Shown here one piece after another: positions 6,664 to 6,960 of a stretch of DNA of 6,960 bases. The notes under the pieces are model-generated. The model did not search any database. It had not been told where the DNA came from and saw only the letters and a program-made list of their open reading frames with translations. The stretch's first letter is position 1, and every line of letters begins with the position of its first letter. A program made the translations under genes and the position numbers. Source of the stretch: Bacteroidota bacterium (GTDB lineage Bacteria; Bacteroidota; Bacteroidia; Chitinophagales; UBA2359). The stretch covers positions 1 to 6,960 of the forward strand of contig JAHDCM010000205.1 in NCBI GenBank assembly GCA_020629895.1. Direction: 5' to 3'.

Positions 6664-6806
6664 GGGGTCGGGCTATCCGTTTGTAGTTGCCTCATAGACA
6701 AGGTGTTCGGCTATCTTTGCTGGCAGTGTCTTCCTTCGTCAGCCCTGCCCGCAAAAGCCTCACGACCTTTCTATTTCGGCAAGCTACCACTACTATCCCT
6801 CACGTT
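6664..6806. repeat. Candidate dispersed structured intergenic element
   Basis: The stretch opens with GGGGTCGGGCTATCCG and closes with CTACTATCCCTCACG. These edge strings resemble those I recall from intergenic elements recurring in Bacteroidota genomes with a variable middle. Inside, TTTGCTGGCAG (6716-6726) pairs with CTGCCCGCAAA (6745-6755) with one mismatch in 11, around an 18-nt loop. A shorter copy of the opening string, CGGCTATC, recurs at 6708-6715. Base composition is richer in G+C than the flanking DNA. Exact limits and the family assignment are inferred. Confidence 0.4.
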
Positions 6807-6814
6807 GTAGACAA

Positions 6815-6850
6815 TGAGTGAATGAGTGGTTGACTGAATGATTGAATGAA
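6815..6850. repeat. Degenerate TGAN tetranucleotide tandem repeat
   Basis: Nine consecutive 4-bp units read TGAG, TGAA, TGAG, TGGT, TGAC, TGAA, TGAT, TGAA, TGAA. Eight fit TGAN and one departs (TGGT). This is a decayed microsatellite in non-coding DNA between the structured element and the GC-rich hairpin. It shows no link to a reading frame, so phase variation of a protein is not suggested. Confidence 0.6.
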
Positions 6851-6852
6851 TA

Positions 6853-6887
6853 GGGCTGCCGCCAGCGTCATCGCTGGTGGTTTGCCC
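6853..6887. repeat. GC-rich hairpin
   Basis: Positions 6859-6867 pair with 6872-6880 in a 9-bp stem (one G-T wobble on the plus-strand transcript) closed by the tetraloop TCAT. After a small internal loop, GGGC (6853-6856) pairs with GCCC (6884-6887). Only three T follow the inner stem on the plus strand, so it is a poor terminator. It may be a REP-like palindrome or part of an upstream gene's 3' region outside the window. Confidence 0.45.
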
Positions 6888-6960
6888 GACAAATGACAGC
6901 CTCTGGCTGATTTACCTTTTCTTTTACGTTACACATAGAGTACTATTAAATATATAACGC

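Larger units (their letters stand above)
6537..6960. other. 424-bp repeat-rich region upstream of the amidohydrolase
   Basis: I see no credible gene here. It holds, in order, a short AT-rich leader for the amidohydrolase, a 66-bp imperfect inverted repeat (6585-6650), a structured GC-richer element (about 6664-6806), a degenerate tetranucleotide repeat (6815-6850), a GC-rich hairpin (6853-6887), and a small hairpin (6897-6909) followed by T-rich sequence that could weakly terminate plus-strand transcription. No clean TTTG / TAnnTTTG promoter was found. The closest -7-like string is TAAGTTTTG on the minus strand (6590-6582), one base too long and lacking a good -33 partner. The real operon promoter may lie within or beyond these repeats. 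Confidence 0.55.

Noticed and set aside
6457..6810. Open frame of 117 codons on the plus strand across the amidohydrolase start and the upstream repeats
   Set aside because: It overlaps the well-supported signal peptide region of the amidohydrolase antisense. Its remainder is a translation of the repeat-like element, and it shows no domain or protein-like composition.
6831..6910. Possible integron attC-like recombination site among the right-hand hairpins
   Set aside because: No GTTRRRY / RYYYAAC core pair at the ends and no integrase gene in the window.
1..6960. Search for CRISPR arrays, tRNA/rRNA genes, IS transposases, phage genes, toxin-antitoxin or defence modules
   Set aside because: No regular spacer-repeat pattern, tRNA-like fold, transposase motif or such protein was seen. 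The three genes account for nearly all the coding space.

Overview
This window looks like chromosomal DNA of a Bacteroidota species. Three things point there. One gene encodes a secreted protein with a C-terminal type A sorting domain of the type IX secretion system (T9SS), which is restricted to this phylum. All three start codons follow A/T-rich leaders with no Shine-Dalgarno sequence. The one good promoter candidate has the TTTG / TAnnTTTG form of the Bacteroidota primary sigma factor. The style of the secreted protein would fit Saprospiria or Cytophagia, but that is only an impression. The DNA is moderately AT-rich by eye.

Layout: all three real genes lie on the minus strand, so transcription runs from high to low coordinates. 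At the right, 6537-6960 carries no convincing gene. It holds a large imperfect inverted repeat (6585-6650), a structured repeat-like element (about 6664-6806), a degenerate TGAN tandem repeat (6815-6850) and a GC-rich hairpin (6853-6887). Next come a lipoprotein amidohydrolase of the YtcJ / Amidohydrolase_3 type (4845-6536) and, 21 bp downstream, a full-length three-domain DNA polymerase I gene, polA (1983-4823). The two are probably co-transcribed. A 475-bp gap (1508-1982) then holds a probable polA 3' end and a promoter overlapping an 8-bp perfect inverted repeat. That promoter would drive the T9SS cargo gene (137-1507), which ends at a very strong hairpin terminator (40-97).

Functionally the window is mixed: a housekeeping replication/repair polymerase, a probable envelope hydrolase of unknown substrate, and a secreted protein of unknown role. 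I see no phage, IS transposase, CRISPR array, toxin-antitoxin pair or defence locus, and no coherent new multi-gene system. The observations most worth a check are inside and between the genes. PolA has an exact beta-clamp-binding pentapeptide (QLSLF) and, six codons upstream, a dnaX-type A AAA AAG slippery heptamer, both in the linker between its 5' nuclease and Klenow parts. The promoter/palindrome overlap and the layered repeats upstream of the amidohydrolase are the other points of interest.
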